Part shown: in pieces, positions 1-8,358 of the stretch
Layout of the letters: each line of letters starts with the position of its first letter
Position numbering within the stretch: position 1 is the stretch's first letter
Assembly (NCBI GenBank): GCA_025056455.1
Contig: JANWVY010000002.1
Span: forward strand, 46,639-110,638
DNA from: Bryobacteraceae bacterium
Lineage (GTDB): Bacteria > Acidobacteriota > Terriglobia > Bryobacterales > Bryobacteraceae
DNA: 64,000 nt
Reading direction: 5' to 3'
Translations under genes and position numbers: made by a program
Notes under the pieces: generated by a model
What the model was told of the DNA's origin: nothing
Seen by the model: only the letters and a program-made list of their open reading frames with translations
The model's database searches: none

Positions 1-1
1 A

Positions 2-271
2 GAAATCTTCATCACGCCCGGAACAGAGGTCTACGAGGGAATGATCGTGGGTGAGAATTCGCGCAACGCTGATCTCAATGTGAATATCGTCAAGGAAAAA
101 AAGCTCACCAATATGCGCTCCTCAACGGCCGATGAAGCCATTCGCTTAGTGCCTCCACGGCTGCTCAACTTAGAAAACGCCCTGGAATTCATTCGAGAGG
201 ATGAATTTGTTGAAGTAACCCCGAAGTCAATCCGGCTTCGCAAGAAAGTTCTCAAGGCCAACCAGCGGTAG
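2..271 (+). CDS. typA: GTP-binding protein TypA/BipA, C-terminal fragment
   Basis: This is the last 89 codons of a gene that starts left of the window. TypA/BipA is a ribosome-associated translational GTPase used in stress and cold adaptation and in large-subunit assembly. What is visible is the conserved C-terminal domain: a [19 protein letters not shown] segment, then KKLTNMRSS, the acidic [16 protein letters not shown] stretch and a basic SIRLRKKVL tail, all matching the end of E. coli BipA in order. The GTPase domain lies outside. The CDF gene follows after 4 nt, so co-transcription is possible, but I see no functional link. Confidence 0.9.
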   Translation, partial: EIFITPGTEVYEGMIVGENSRNADLNVNIVKEKKLTNMRSSTADEAIRLVPPRLLNLENALEFIREDEFVEVTPKSIRLRKKVLKANQR

Positions 272-275
272 GGGT

Positions 276-1220
276 ATGAAGACAAAACCCAGCGCTCGAT
301 CGGTCGCAGTGCTTAGCATCGGTGTCAGCTCGCTGCTGGCTGCGCTCAAGATGACGGCTGGTTGGCTGGCTGGTTCAACCTCGGTCCTCGCCGATGGCGT
401 CGAGTCGGCAAGCGACGTAGCCGCATCGAGCGTTGTTCTCTTCGGTTTGACCATGGCCTTGCGCCCGCCGGATCACAACCACCCTTACGGCCATGGACGG
501 CTGGAAACACTGAGCGGCTTTGCGCTGGGATGGCTGCTCGCGGCGACGGGAGCGGGCATCTGCGTGAGCTCGGTGCAACGTCTCTATGAGCAACACGAGG
601 CTCCGGCCGCTTATGCCGCCTGGGTCCTTGTCTTCTCGATCGTCACGAAATCGACGCTCGCGTGGTGGAAACTACGGCATGCGCGGAGAACCCGCAGCTC
701 CGGGCTGCTGGCCGACGCCTACAACGATATGGTTGACATCGTCTCGGGTTTGGTCGCCTTGCTAGCGCTCAGTCTTACTCTTTATGACCCGCAGCGCTTT
801 CTCGCAGCCGATCATTTTGGCGGACTGGTGGTCGGATTCATCGTCATCTTTCTTGGCCTGCGCGTCGTTCGCGAAACAACCATGCAGTTGATCGACACCA
901 TGCCGGACAACGCTGTGATCGAAGAAATACGCGCAATCACGGTAACCGTCCCAGGAGCGCTGGGCGTAGAAAAATGCTTTGCTCGAAAAACTGGTTTGCA
1001 GTACCACGTGGACCTGCATCTCGAGGTGGATCCGGAACTCACCGTGCGCCAGAGTCATGACATCGCCACAGAAGTCCGGGCCAGGCTCAAGCAGAAGCTG
1101 GACTGGGTGGCGGACGTACTGGTGCATGTGGAACCTTATGGCGAGGCGGAGCGGCAACCACCAAACGAGCGCCGGGAGCCAGCACCGCAGGACGGCCCGG
1201 AGAGAATCGCACCCTCGTGA
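276..1220 (+). CDS. CDF-family divalent metal cation efflux transporter
   Basis: A 314-residue cation diffusion facilitator (FieF/YiiP-like), an inner-membrane metal/proton antiporter. It has about six membrane segments and the family loop motif HPYGHGRLE near residues 69-77, then a cytoplasmic ferredoxin-like domain from about residue 205. By alignment of motifs, the transport site is E43/D47 in helix 2 and N150/D154 in helix 5. The usual zinc-type His of the ADxxHxxxD motif is Asn here, so specificity may lean to Mn or Fe rather than Zn (inference). The C-terminal 25 residues are hydrophilic and Pro/Arg-rich. The gene sits 4 nt after typA and is convergent with the hydrolase at 1302-1925. 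Confidence 0.88.
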   Translation: MKTKPSARSVAVLSIGVSSLLAALKMTAGWLAGSTSVLADGVESASDVAASSVVLFGLTMALRPPDHNHPYGHGRLETLSGFALGWLLAATGAGICVSSVQRLYEQHEAPAAYAAWVLVFSIVTKSTLAWWKLRHARRTRSSGLLADAYNDMVDIVSGLVALLALSLTLYDPQRFLAADHFGGLVVGFIVIFLGLRVVRETTMQLIDTMPDNAVIEEIRAITVTVPGALGVEKCFARKTGLQYHVDLHLEVDPELTVRQSHDIATEVRARLKQKLDWVADVLVHVEPYGEAERQPPNERREPAPQDGPERIAPS

Positions 1221-1301
1221 GCCGCGTGAGCGGAAGGGCGGCATCATCCGATCTCGGACTGCAGGATTTGCCCGCGGTTAGATCAGTAACGAGCAGATCC
1301 T

Positions 1302-1925
1302 TTATCCGAGGGCGCGAATCGTTTGTTCAAGCTGTTCTAGGGCGTGCGCAAAAAAGTGGTCTGCCCCGTCAATCCAAAAGAATTGTTTCTCGCAGGCCAG
1401 CGACTCATAAAACCGGTAGGCGGCTTCCGGAGGACAAACCACATCTTGTCTGCTGTGTATGAACACACAAGGAATAGAACAGGGGCGGACGGTTTCCTCC
1501 TTGAGATTCTGGGCCGGAAAACCAACCAAAATGGCGCGTCGCGCCCAGGGGTGGCGCTCGGAGAGGCGCAGGGCGATGCGAGAACCGAAGCTGAAACCTG
1601 CCAGCGAATAAGGTAGTGCGGGGTAGCGCTGGCGAAGCAGCCGGAGCGCTGCCTCTGCATCTTCCACCTCACCTTGGCCGCCATCGTGTACACCTTCGCT
1701 GCGGTTCACACCGCGAAAATTGAAGCGCAGTACGACGTGGCCCGACTGTCGCAAGCCGCGGGCGAGCCGGTATACCACCTTATTGTGCATGGTTCCTCCG
1801 TGCAGGGGGTGGGGATGGCATACAAGCGCTGCTTGGCGCGGTTCACCCTGCTCGGGCTCTTCCAGTAACGCCTCGAGCCGGCCTGCTGGACCGGGAATAA
1901 AAAGCGTCTCGATGCGGCGGGACAA
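1302..1925 (-). CDS. alpha/beta hydrolase (COG2945-like)
   Basis: A 207-residue single-domain alpha/beta hydrolase of the COG2945 type (small soluble esterase-like proteins of unknown substrate). Early residues carry the CHPHPLHGG segment typical of this group. The nucleophile elbow is GFSFGS, followed later by an acidic residue in SRQDVVCPP and the catalytic His in DGADHFF near the C-terminus. No signal peptide, so cytoplasmic. It is the last gene of the minus-strand run that begins at 7541 and starts 18 nt after yajQ stops. Substrate unknown. Confidence 0.85.
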   Translation of the reverse strand: MSRRIETLFIPGPAGRLEALLEEPEQGEPRQAALVCHPHPLHGGTMHNKVVYRLARGLRQSGHVVLRFNFRGVNRSEGVHDGGQGEVEDAEAALRLLRQRYPALPYSLAGFSFGSRIALRLSERHPWARRAILVGFPAQNLKEETVRPCSIPCVFIHSRQDVVCPPEAAYRFYESLACEKQFFWIDGADHFFAHALEQLEQTIRALG

Positions 1926-1943
1926 GCGGTCTCCAGCGAACTT

Positions 1944-2444
1944 TTAATTGCTTCGATAGTTGGTAAATTGCATGTCGATGCCAAAGTCCTTACTTCGTAG
2001 TGCGGCAATCACCTCTTGCAGAGTATCCCGGTCTTTGCCGCTGACCCGGACAAAATCTCCTTGGATGGAGGCCTGCACCTTCTTTTTGGTTTCTTTGATG
2101 AACTTCACAATTTCCTTGGCTTTATCCGTGGCGATGCCTTGTTGGAGGGTCACTTCCTGGCGGACCGTCGAACCGGCAGCCGGCACGATGGGACCGTAGG
2201 TAAGAGCTTTTAAGGGAACTTTGCGTTTCACCAGTTTTTGTTCCAAGAGCTCGGTCACGGCTTTCAACTTGAATTCATCTTGGCTGACCAGAGTGATCTT
2301 TTTTTCTTTCTCGTTGAGAGTTATCGAGCTTTTGGAGTCTTTCAAGTCATAGCGGGTGGTGATCTCCTTCATCGCCTGTTGAATCGCGTTGACCACCTCA
2401 GGCATTTCGACAACGGACACAATATCGAACGAATTCTCGGGCAT
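1944..2444 (-). CDS. yajQ: YajQ family nucleotide-binding protein
   Basis: A 166-residue UPF0234/YajQ protein matching the family over its full length: it opens with a SFDIVSxVxxxEV segment, has TRYDLKDS near residue 40, and ends with the [11 protein letters not shown] signature. YajQ proteins form two tandem ferredoxin-like folds. Homologues in Xanthomonas and Pseudomonas bind cyclic di-GMP and affect transcription; others were described as nucleotide or RNA binders. It begins only 4 nt after the response-regulator gene stops, so a joint signalling role is an attractive but unproven inference. Confidence 0.92.
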   Translation of the reverse strand: MPENSFDIVSVVEMPEVVNAIQQAMKEITTRYDLKDSKSSITLNEKEKKITLVSQDEFKLKAVTELLEQKLVKRKVPLKALTYGPIVPAAGSTVRQEVTLQQGIATDKAKEIVKFIKETKKKVQASIQGDFVRVSGKDRDTLQEVIAALRSKDFGIDMQFTNYRSN

Positions 2445-2448
2445 TCTT

Positions 2449-2985
2449 TTACTTTTTTAGCTGATTGAGGATTCGCGAGCTGATTTCTTCCACCAAGCTC
2501 GGCAAGGCGCGGTCGAGGGCGACGGTTACGGCGGCGCGGATGCGTTCCGGATCGAGAGGGTCTTCCTCGATCCCCTGGGCCTGGGCAGCGCGCCGCAATT
2601 CGGCCTCGCGGTCGAGCTTTGAGGCCTCGAGCAAAGGCTTGATAGTATCCAGCACGATCGAAGCTTCGAAAGGCTTTTTGATCCATCCATCGCTGCCCGC
2701 CTCCGCCGCTTTCTGTTCATCGAAAGGCTCCAGCACGCCCGCTGTTAACACCACGCGCACATGCTTGAAACGGGTGTTGCGCTTGACTTCGCGGCAGATG
2801 TCAAATCCCGAACGGCCGGGCAAGAAGGCATCGGCCAAGATGAGATCGGGATCCACGTCCGCCAGGCGGATCAACGCGGTTTCCCCATCGGTGACCGAAA
2901 CGACTTCATAGCCCTCCTCTTGCAAGATGCGCTCGCCCATGCGCTGTGCATGCGGGCTATCATCAGCAAGCAAAATTCGGGTCAT
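2449..2985 (-). CDS. response regulator, receiver domain with helical tail
   Basis: A 178-residue protein with one CheY-like receiver domain (residues 1-120): acidic pair D8/D9, predicted phosphoacceptor D52 in the LILAD segment, and a conserved Lys in IKKPFEAS. The last ~55 residues are helical and charged and show no HTH or catalytic domain, so output is probably by protein contact. No histidine kinase is present in the window. Its start overlaps the bamD stop by 4 bp (ATGA), which ties it to the outer-membrane assembly gene; yajQ follows at once. Confidence 0.85.
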   Translation of the reverse strand: MTRILLADDSPHAQRMGERILQEEGYEVVSVTDGETALIRLADVDPDLILADAFLPGRSGFDICREVKRNTRFKHVRVVLTAGVLEPFDEQKAAEAGSDGWIKKPFEASIVLDTIKPLLEASKLDREAELRRAAQAQGIEEDPLDPERIRAAVTVALDRALPSLVEEISSRILNQLKK

Positions 2986-4172
2986 TTTTTGGATTTCTTC
3001 TTACCTTTCTTGGCCTCCGGCGCGCGGTTTTGCGGTAAAGGTAGCTGCGATTCGGCTTCGGAGTTTGCGGCTCCGGCTTGGGGAGGATTGGCCCGTGCAT
3101 CGGGCTGCGTGTCAAGCGCTGTGGTCTCAGCGTTGGTGCTAAGAGTGACGTCAGTGACCCCGGCTCCAGCAGCAGCCGTTGCCGGCACGCTAACCGGGAT
3201 CGTGGGCTGGTTACGCGTCATGGCCGGAGTACCGGATTTGGCTGCCTGAGACGTGTCAGGGCTCTTCCGGAAGATGCCGAACGCCTTACTGGCTAAACCC
3301 TTTTTGACCCGATTTTCTTGCTCATACTTCATGCGGGCCAGCGCGACCGGATCAGGCTCCGGAATTTCCATTTCCATTTCGCGCAACTTTTTCTTGGCTT
3401 CTTCGACGTAGGGGCTCAAAGGGTAGTCGCGGACAATCCGCGAATAGGCCATTCCAGTTTTGTCGCGGAAGCGGGGGCCCATCCGGCTATAGGAGTCCCC
3501 CAGCAGCCACAGCGCCTCATCGGCCCCGCTGTAGAGCGGATATTGATCCACGAGCGCCTGAAGACGGTTAGCTGCTGCCGGATGGCTACCCTTTTGATGG
3601 TAAAAATTCCCCACGCGGAACTCGCCTTCGGCGATCACTTCCTGGATGTTGCGCAACAGCTGCTGCACCCGGGGGACAAACTTGCTATTGGGGAATTGCA
3701 GAAGCAGCTGCCGACATTCATCCTCGGCTCGCAACATGTGTGTGGTGTCGCGGTCCGGTTTTTCCATCTGCTTGTAGTGGATCATGCACACTTTTTCTTG
3801 CGCTTCGGCCGCCTCTTCTAAGGCTGGGTAGAACAGAATGAAATCCTTGTATTCGGCCTCAGCTTGCGCAAGCGCGTGCGAGCCTCCTTCGCGAAACCAG
3901 CTATCGGCGATGGCCAGTTTCGCCTTGGCGAGATACTCGCTCGTGTCGTAGGTGTTGATCAGGGTTTGAAGAGTGAGACGCGCCACTTCGAAGCGGTTTT
4001 TTTCAAGGTCCCGAATGGCTTTGTCAAAGAGCACTTTATCTGGCTGCAAGGTATCTTTGGTGATCGGATTCTCATATTTGCGCCGGCGAAAGCCGCAGCC
4101 AGCCAACACTGCCAAGATAAGCGTCACAGTTAGTGCCTTGGTGATCCATTGCCGGTTGGTCATTCGATCCAC
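2982..4172 (-). CDS. bamD: outer membrane assembly lipoprotein BamD (YfiO-like)
   Basis: A 396-residue lipoprotein with a hydrophobic leader ending in the lipobox LAGC (Cys26; a start at Met4 would also work). After it come TPR-type helical repeats, including DKAIRDLEKNRFEVARLTLQ and further copies to about residue 270, as in BamD, the essential lipoprotein of the BAM complex that inserts outer-membrane beta-barrels. The extra C-terminal ~120 residues are low in predicted structure, rich in Pro/Ala/Thr, and end in a Lys-rich tail (KKGKKKSKK), unlike E. coli BamD (~245 residues). It follows rpe after 10 nt. Confidence 0.85.
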   Translation of the reverse strand: MDRMTNRQWITKALTVTLILAVLAGCGFRRRKYENPITKDTLQPDKVLFDKAIRDLEKNRFEVARLTLQTLINTYDTSEYLAKAKLAIADSWFREGGSHALAQAEAEYKDFILFYPALEEAAEAQEKVCMIHYKQMEKPDRDTTHMLRAEDECRQLLLQFPNSKFVPRVQQLLRNIQEVIAEGEFRVGNFYHQKGSHPAAANRLQALVDQYPLYSGADEALWLLGDSYSRMGPRFRDKTGMAYSRIVRDYPLSPYVEEAKKKLREMEMEIPEPDPVALARMKYEQENRVKKGLASKAFGIFRKSPDTSQAAKSGTPAMTRNQPTIPVSVPATAAAGAGVTDVTLSTNAETTALDTQPDARANPPQAGAANSEAESQLPLPQNRAPEAKKGKKKSKK

Positions 4173-4182
4173 TCCAAATCAT

Positions 4183-4857
4183 TCAGGCCCGAATTGCGGT
4201 TGCCTCCCGGGCCAACTGTTGCATCTTCTTCACGGTCGTTTCCGGATCGTCACTCTGAAAGATGCTCGATCCAGCCACCACCCAATCACAGCCAGCCCGC
4301 ACGACATCAGCCACATTATCCGGACCGAGCCCGCCATCCATTTCCAGCTTAAAACTCAAGCCTCGTTCACGCCGTCGCTGATCAAGCTCCATTAACTTGC
4401 GCATCGTCCTAGGAATGAAGCGCTGGGCCCCGAAACCCGGGTTGACGCTCATGACAAGCACGTAATCGGCCAGTTCCAGGACTTCGTCAAGCGTCGAGAC
4501 CGGTGTTGAGGGATTGATCACCACGCCCGCCAGCGCGCCTTCGGCTTTAATCAGCCGTAGGGTACGATCAAGGTGCGGGCAAACCTCCTGGTGGACCGAA
4601 ATCTGATCCGCACCCGATTCGACAAAGGTCGCGATGTAGCGATCCGGATCGGTAATCATGAGATGGACATCGAAAGTCAGTCGGCAAATGCTGCGGATCG
4701 ACCGGATTACCGGCGGGCCGAGACTGATATTGGGGACGAAATGGCCGTCCATCACATCAATATGAAGCATGGAAACTCCCGCCCGCTCGACACTGGCGAT
4801 CTGTTCGCCAAGACGCGCAAAATCGGCGGCCAAAATCGATGGCAGGATTTCCACCAT
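4183..4857 (-). CDS. rpe: ribulose-phosphate 3-epimerase
   Basis: A 224-residue (beta/alpha)8 enzyme that interconverts D-ribulose 5-phosphate and D-xylulose 5-phosphate in the pentose phosphate and Calvin pathways. It shows the family motifs in order: LPSILAADFARL at the N-terminus, the metal-site HIDVMDGHFVPN, DVHLMI, VMSVNPGFGAQ, and the second Asp in EMDGGLGPDN, followed by the phosphate loop VAGSSIF. Length and motif order are those of a complete enzyme. It starts 15 nt after rsmB stops. Confidence 0.96.
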   Translation of the reverse strand: MVEILPSILAADFARLGEQIASVERAGVSMLHIDVMDGHFVPNISLGPPVIRSIRSICRLTFDVHLMITDPDRYIATFVESGADQISVHQEVCPHLDRTLRLIKAEGALAGVVINPSTPVSTLDEVLELADYVLVMSVNPGFGAQRFIPRTMRKLMELDQRRRERGLSFKLEMDGGLGPDNVADVVRAGCDWVVAGSSIFQSDDPETTVKKMQQLAREATAIRA

Positions 4858-4872
4858 GCGGCGTTTGGAAAG

Positions 4873-5976
4873 CTAACTTGATCGTATCACAGCAGCGAAG
4901 AAGCCATCCCCGGCATGAACGCCAGGAAGTCGCTGGAAAGTTTCGGCTAGACCGCCGGCCAGTGCCACAACCTCTTCATTTTCCTCGCGCTCGAGAGAAC
5001 AAGTGCTGTACACTAGCCTGCCGCCCGGCGCTAGAGCCTCCCTGGCCTGCCGCAAGATGGCTACTTGCCGCCGTTGTAAATCCATCAAATCCTCTGGCCT
5101 GAGACGCCATTTGATTTCCGGATTTCGAGCCAGCGTCCCAGTGCCCGAGCACGGTGCGTCGACGAGAATTCGGTCGAATTTCTGCCGGAACGGCAGCGGT
5201 CGCGTGGCATCCAGTACGACCCTTGGGCAAGCGGCCAGAAAATCGCGTAGGCGGTGAAGATGGAGATCGCAAGCAAATACCTCGGCCCCCAACTCGAGGG
5301 CGGTCGCTGTTTTGTTACCAGGCGCAGCGCACAGGTCCAATAACCGCACTCCCGGCTTTATTTCGAGCAGCGTCACTACCCATTGCGACCCAATATCCTG
5401 CTGGCGGTAGGGCTGTGGCAGGGATAGCGCCCGGTAACAGCCGGGCACCTCGGTTGGCTCAAGACCCGGGGCGGCTCCGGGCGCACGAACGAAGACTTCG
5501 GGCGGACGCAGGCTAGCTTCGGCCATCTGCGCCGCGGTCTGCTCGCCATATTGTGCCACCCACCGCACCCACAACCATTCGGGCAAGGAATAACGCGTGG
5601 CGGGATCGGGCCAATCGTGATCCCCGGGCTCAAGCCGGCGTAAAACAGCATTCACAAGGCCCGCAGCAGATTTCTTCTTTGCCCGCTTCACTAGTTCGAC
5701 GCTTTCGGAAACGGCTGCGTGTTTCGGAATCCGGTCGAGATAGAGAATCTGATAAGCGCCTAACCGGAGCGCAAGGCGCACTTCGAGGTCAAGCCGCGGT
5801 TTTCCAACGCGGTAGTCAAGCTGTGCCTGGCGGCGCAGTACCCCGTAAACGAGCTCTGAGGCTAACCTCGCATCGCGCTCGTCCAAGTCCAGGTTTCGCA
5901 GCAGCTCCGAGGCCCAAGCCCCTCTGGCTACACGCAAGAGAATGTCGAAGGCCGCTGCGCGCGCCGGCGAAATCAT
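4873..5976 (-). CDS. rsmB: 16S rRNA (cytosine-967-C5)-methyltransferase RsmB
   Basis: A 367-residue protein with an N-terminal NusB-like RNA-binding domain (about 1-130) and a C-terminal Rossmann methyltransferase. The SAM loop DLCAAPGNKT is at residues 214-223. The two cysteines used for m5C chemistry are C276 in VDAPCSGTG and C326 in YSTCSLEREENE. RsmB/Sun methylates C967 of 16S rRNA. The protein is a little shorter than E. coli RsmB (429) but keeps all catalytic parts. The start overlaps the upstream nuclease stop by 4 bp. Confidence 0.93.
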   Translation of the reverse strand: MISPARAAAFDILLRVARGAWASELLRNLDLDERDARLASELVYGVLRRQAQLDYRVGKPRLDLEVRLALRLGAYQILYLDRIPKHAAVSESVELVKRAKKKSAAGLVNAVLRRLEPGDHDWPDPATRYSLPEWLWVRWVAQYGEQTAAQMAEASLRPPEVFVRAPGAAPGLEPTEVPGCYRALSLPQPYRQQDIGSQWVVTLLEIKPGVRLLDLCAAPGNKTATALELGAEVFACDLHLHRLRDFLAACPRVVLDATRPLPFRQKFDRILVDAPCSGTGTLARNPEIKWRLRPEDLMDLQRRQVAILRQAREALAPGGRLVYSTCSLEREENEEVVALAGGLAETFQRLPGVHAGDGFFAAVIRSS

Positions 5977-7541
5977 TGCAGCACGATGTAGGGTGCGTCG
6001 TGATCCGAGACGCGGAGGGCCGTCCCACCCCGGTCGGCTAGAGACGCCGGGAAGTCCGCGTTGAAGTGCGCAATACCGGACCAGCGAACCATCCCCAACA
6101 GCGCGGGACTCACGAAAATGTGGTCGAGCACCTGAGAGATGCCCCCAAACACAAAGCTATAACGATTCATCTCGGGAACGCTCCAGGTCAGGTTGGCCAT
6201 TCCTGTCCGATCACTCAGAATCAGCAAGGAGGGGGAGTCTTCGGTGTCGTTGAAGTCTCCCAGCACAATCAGATTCTCTCGTCCCAATCTTTGGATCTCG
6301 CTAGACAAATACTCAGCCGAGGCGATGCGCTCTGCTTCGTTGCCTCCAATCCGAGAGCGCCAGTGGTTGACAATCACCGTAAGCAGCATTTCCCCCCAGG
6401 CGAAATCAACAAGCAAGGGCGGACGGTCATAGAGAAACTGGCGAAATGCGCGGCCATCGGGCAGGGTGCAGGCTCCGTTTCGAAACTCAGGCGCTTCGGC
6501 TTGCAACTGGAATTCGCCCAGCTTTCGCAGGCGGTCTTGGCGGTAAAGCACCCCCACGTTAATGTTGCTAAAGTCACAGCCTTTGAGCAGGACGGCTTGG
6601 TAGGGACCAGCGCGAGCGCCTAACGCTTCGAGCAGCTGCTGATCTTCTACCTCTGCAACGGCGACAATTTCTGGCAAACGCAAGTGATCGCGGATGGCTA
6701 GGGCTAGCTTTTCCAGCTTCCGTTCCAGGGCTACGGCAGGAAGCTGCCAGACCACTCTCTGGCAATTGAGAAACGCCACTCGCAGCAGCTGACCAGGGGA
6801 CCCGGCCGAGACCGCAGTGGCGGCAGTTGGCCGGAAGCCTGCGTCGCGAACGTCATAATCGGCCACCGGCTCCAAACGGAAACTGCCGAAATCGAAGTGG
6901 AGGACACCAACTAGATCGGGCACGAGATCAAAGACCTGGACCTCCTTGCGGAAGGCCCCTCCCGATTGATCGATCATGAGTGGCACAACATCGGGTCTCG
7001 TCCACGGGAACAGTCGCACAGTTGCTGGGAGCCGGTCCCAGCGCACCGCAAAATACTCCCCAAAGCGCGTGCTTGGACTCACGGCGACACTGGCAGGGTA
7101 GGCTGCTAGCATCCCTTCAAATGGCTCCAAGGCTGCTGGCTCGGAACTCAAAGGGTTTAAAATCACGGCTTGAGGCAAAGGGGATGAGCCGATGACTTCA
7201 AACGACCCACCGTTGCGGAGGTCGATCTCCGTGACGCTTCCCGCATAGCCCGCCCGCGCAAATTCGATCACCCGCCCGGTTACCCGCACTAGTGAGCTAG
7301 GTAGGGGTAGGTTGGTCGATACGCCAAAAACGAAAATTCCGTCCGATGTTTCGGCCCTTCCGTCCCCCGCGGGATCTTGAAGAAAAAATCCCTGCATTCC
7401 GGCAAAGGCGGCCGTCACCACACCGCTCAAGGTGACCGTCCGGTCCACGCAAGGCGACCTTGGACCGTCGCCTTGTACGGCGGGAACCGTCGAACACTGC
7501 GCCGCGAGAACGGCCGGACACAACAACCAGAGCAGCTTCAT
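5973..7541 (-). CDS. secreted endonuclease/exonuclease/phosphatase-family nuclease (ExeM-like)
   Basis: A 522-residue exported protein with a short Sec signal peptide (MKLLWLLCPAVLAAQ). Residues ~30-130 look like the OB-fold domain found before bacterial extracellular nucleases. Residues ~245-522 form an EEP (DNase I-like) domain with its catalytic signatures: the acidic VAEVED, NHWRSR, GDFNDTEDS, and the final SDHDAP. A metal-dependent secreted DNase/RNase is the best reading; a phosphatase is the alternative. It heads the minus-strand operon that continues into rsmB. Its ATG overlaps the ATG of divergent ttcA. A GGGAG-type ribosome-binding site precedes the start. Confidence 0.82.
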   Translation of the reverse strand: MKLLWLLCPAVLAAQCSTVPAVQGDGPRSPCVDRTVTLSGVVTAAFAGMQGFFLQDPAGDGRAETSDGIFVFGVSTNLPLPSSLVRVTGRVIEFARAGYAGSVTEIDLRNGGSFEVIGSSPLPQAVILNPLSSEPAALEPFEGMLAAYPASVAVSPSTRFGEYFAVRWDRLPATVRLFPWTRPDVVPLMIDQSGGAFRKEVQVFDLVPDLVGVLHFDFGSFRLEPVADYDVRDAGFRPTAATAVSAGSPGQLLRVAFLNCQRVVWQLPAVALERKLEKLALAIRDHLRLPEIVAVAEVEDQQLLEALGARAGPYQAVLLKGCDFSNINVGVLYRQDRLRKLGEFQLQAEAPEFRNGACTLPDGRAFRQFLYDRPPLLVDFAWGEMLLTVIVNHWRSRIGGNEAERIASAEYLSSEIQRLGRENLIVLGDFNDTEDSPSLLILSDRTGMANLTWSVPEMNRYSFVFGGISQVLDHIFVSPALLGMVRWSGIAHFNADFPASLADRGGTALRVSDHDAPYIVLQ

Positions 7542-8349
7542 GAGCCTTACTCCCTATAATAGAAACTTGGACCTCGAAAAGACGCTGTTGCGCAAAGTGG
7601 GCGACGCCATCGGGCGGTTCAACATGATCCGCGAGGGTGACCGTGTCGCTGTGGGGCTGTCCGGCGGCAAGGACTCTGTAACCTTACTCGAGGCTCTGCT
7701 CCTGCTTCAAAAACGCTCGCCTGTGAAATTCCGCGTCGAGGCTTTCACCGTCGAACAGGGTAAGTTCTTGGCGCCCATTCAGCCGCTGGGCGACTGGCTC
7801 CGGTCGCGCGGGATTGGTTGGACTTACTTTGAAGACACGCCTTCACTCCGGCTGCTCGAAGAGCAACCTGAACATGGCTGTGATCTGTGTAGCCGCTTCC
7901 GACGGCGCGCGGTGTACGAAATCGCCCGGAAACTCGGCGCCAACGTGATCGCGCTTGGACATACCGCGGATGACTTCTGTGAAGCTTTCCTCCGCAATAC
8001 GCTTTTCACCGGCCGGCTGAGCGCTCTGCCTCCTGTCACCTACTCGCGAAAGAAGGAATTTCGGCTCATCCGCCCGCTCGTGTTCGTGAGCGAGGATTTA
8101 ACCGCCCGCTATGCTGCTTCCACGGGCGCCCCGGTAATCCCCTGCGGATGTTCTCAGCGAACGGGCACCGTGCGCCGGAATTTGCGCGACTTCTTTGCGG
8201 AACTGGAACGCGACTACCCTCATCTCAAAGACAATATGCTGGCCGCCATGGGCAACATTGATCCGCGACGGCTGCTCGACGTGCGCTACTTCGAGGCGGA
8301 AGTCGAAGGAGCCGCCACGGAGGCCTTCCCCATCTTGCAGCAGATCTAG
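7540..8349 (+). CDS. ttcA: tRNA 2-thiocytidine biosynthesis protein TtcA
   Basis: A 269-residue PP-loop ATPase of the TtcA family, which thiolates C32 of tRNA using an iron-sulfur cluster. The PP-loop SGGKDS is at residues 41-46. Cluster ligands are C114 and C117 (CDLC) and a Cys in IPCGC (202 or 204), where E. coli has IPCNLC. HTADD and the RRNLRDFF-like segment also match. Similarity to E. coli TtcA begins near LEKTLLRKVG, so the start could be ATG 7540 (overlapping the divergent nuclease ATG) or in-frame TTG 7567, which lies six bases after a perfect TATAAT (7555-7560). Confidence 0.9.
   Translation: MSLTPYNRNLDLEKTLLRKVGDAIGRFNMIREGDRVAVGLSGGKDSVTLLEALLLLQKRSPVKFRVEAFTVEQGKFLAPIQPLGDWLRSRGIGWTYFEDTPSLRLLEEQPEHGCDLCSRFRRRAVYEIARKLGANVIALGHTADDFCEAFLRNTLFTGRLSALPPVTYSRKKEFRLIRPLVFVSEDLTARYAASTGAPVIPCGCSQRTGTVRRNLRDFFAELERDYPHLKDNMLAAMGNIDPRRLLDVRYFEAEVEGAATEAFPILQQI
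7555..7560 (+). promoter_or_regulatory. TATAAT -10-like hexamer inside/before ttcA
   Basis: A perfect TATAAT lies on the plus strand six bases before an in-frame TTG of ttcA. If used, transcription would begin at or near that TTG and the mRNA would be leaderless, resolving the odd overlap of the two divergent ATGs. No clear -35 element is visible 16-18 bp upstream. Confidence 0.35.
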
Positions 8350-8358
8350 CCTGTGGGA

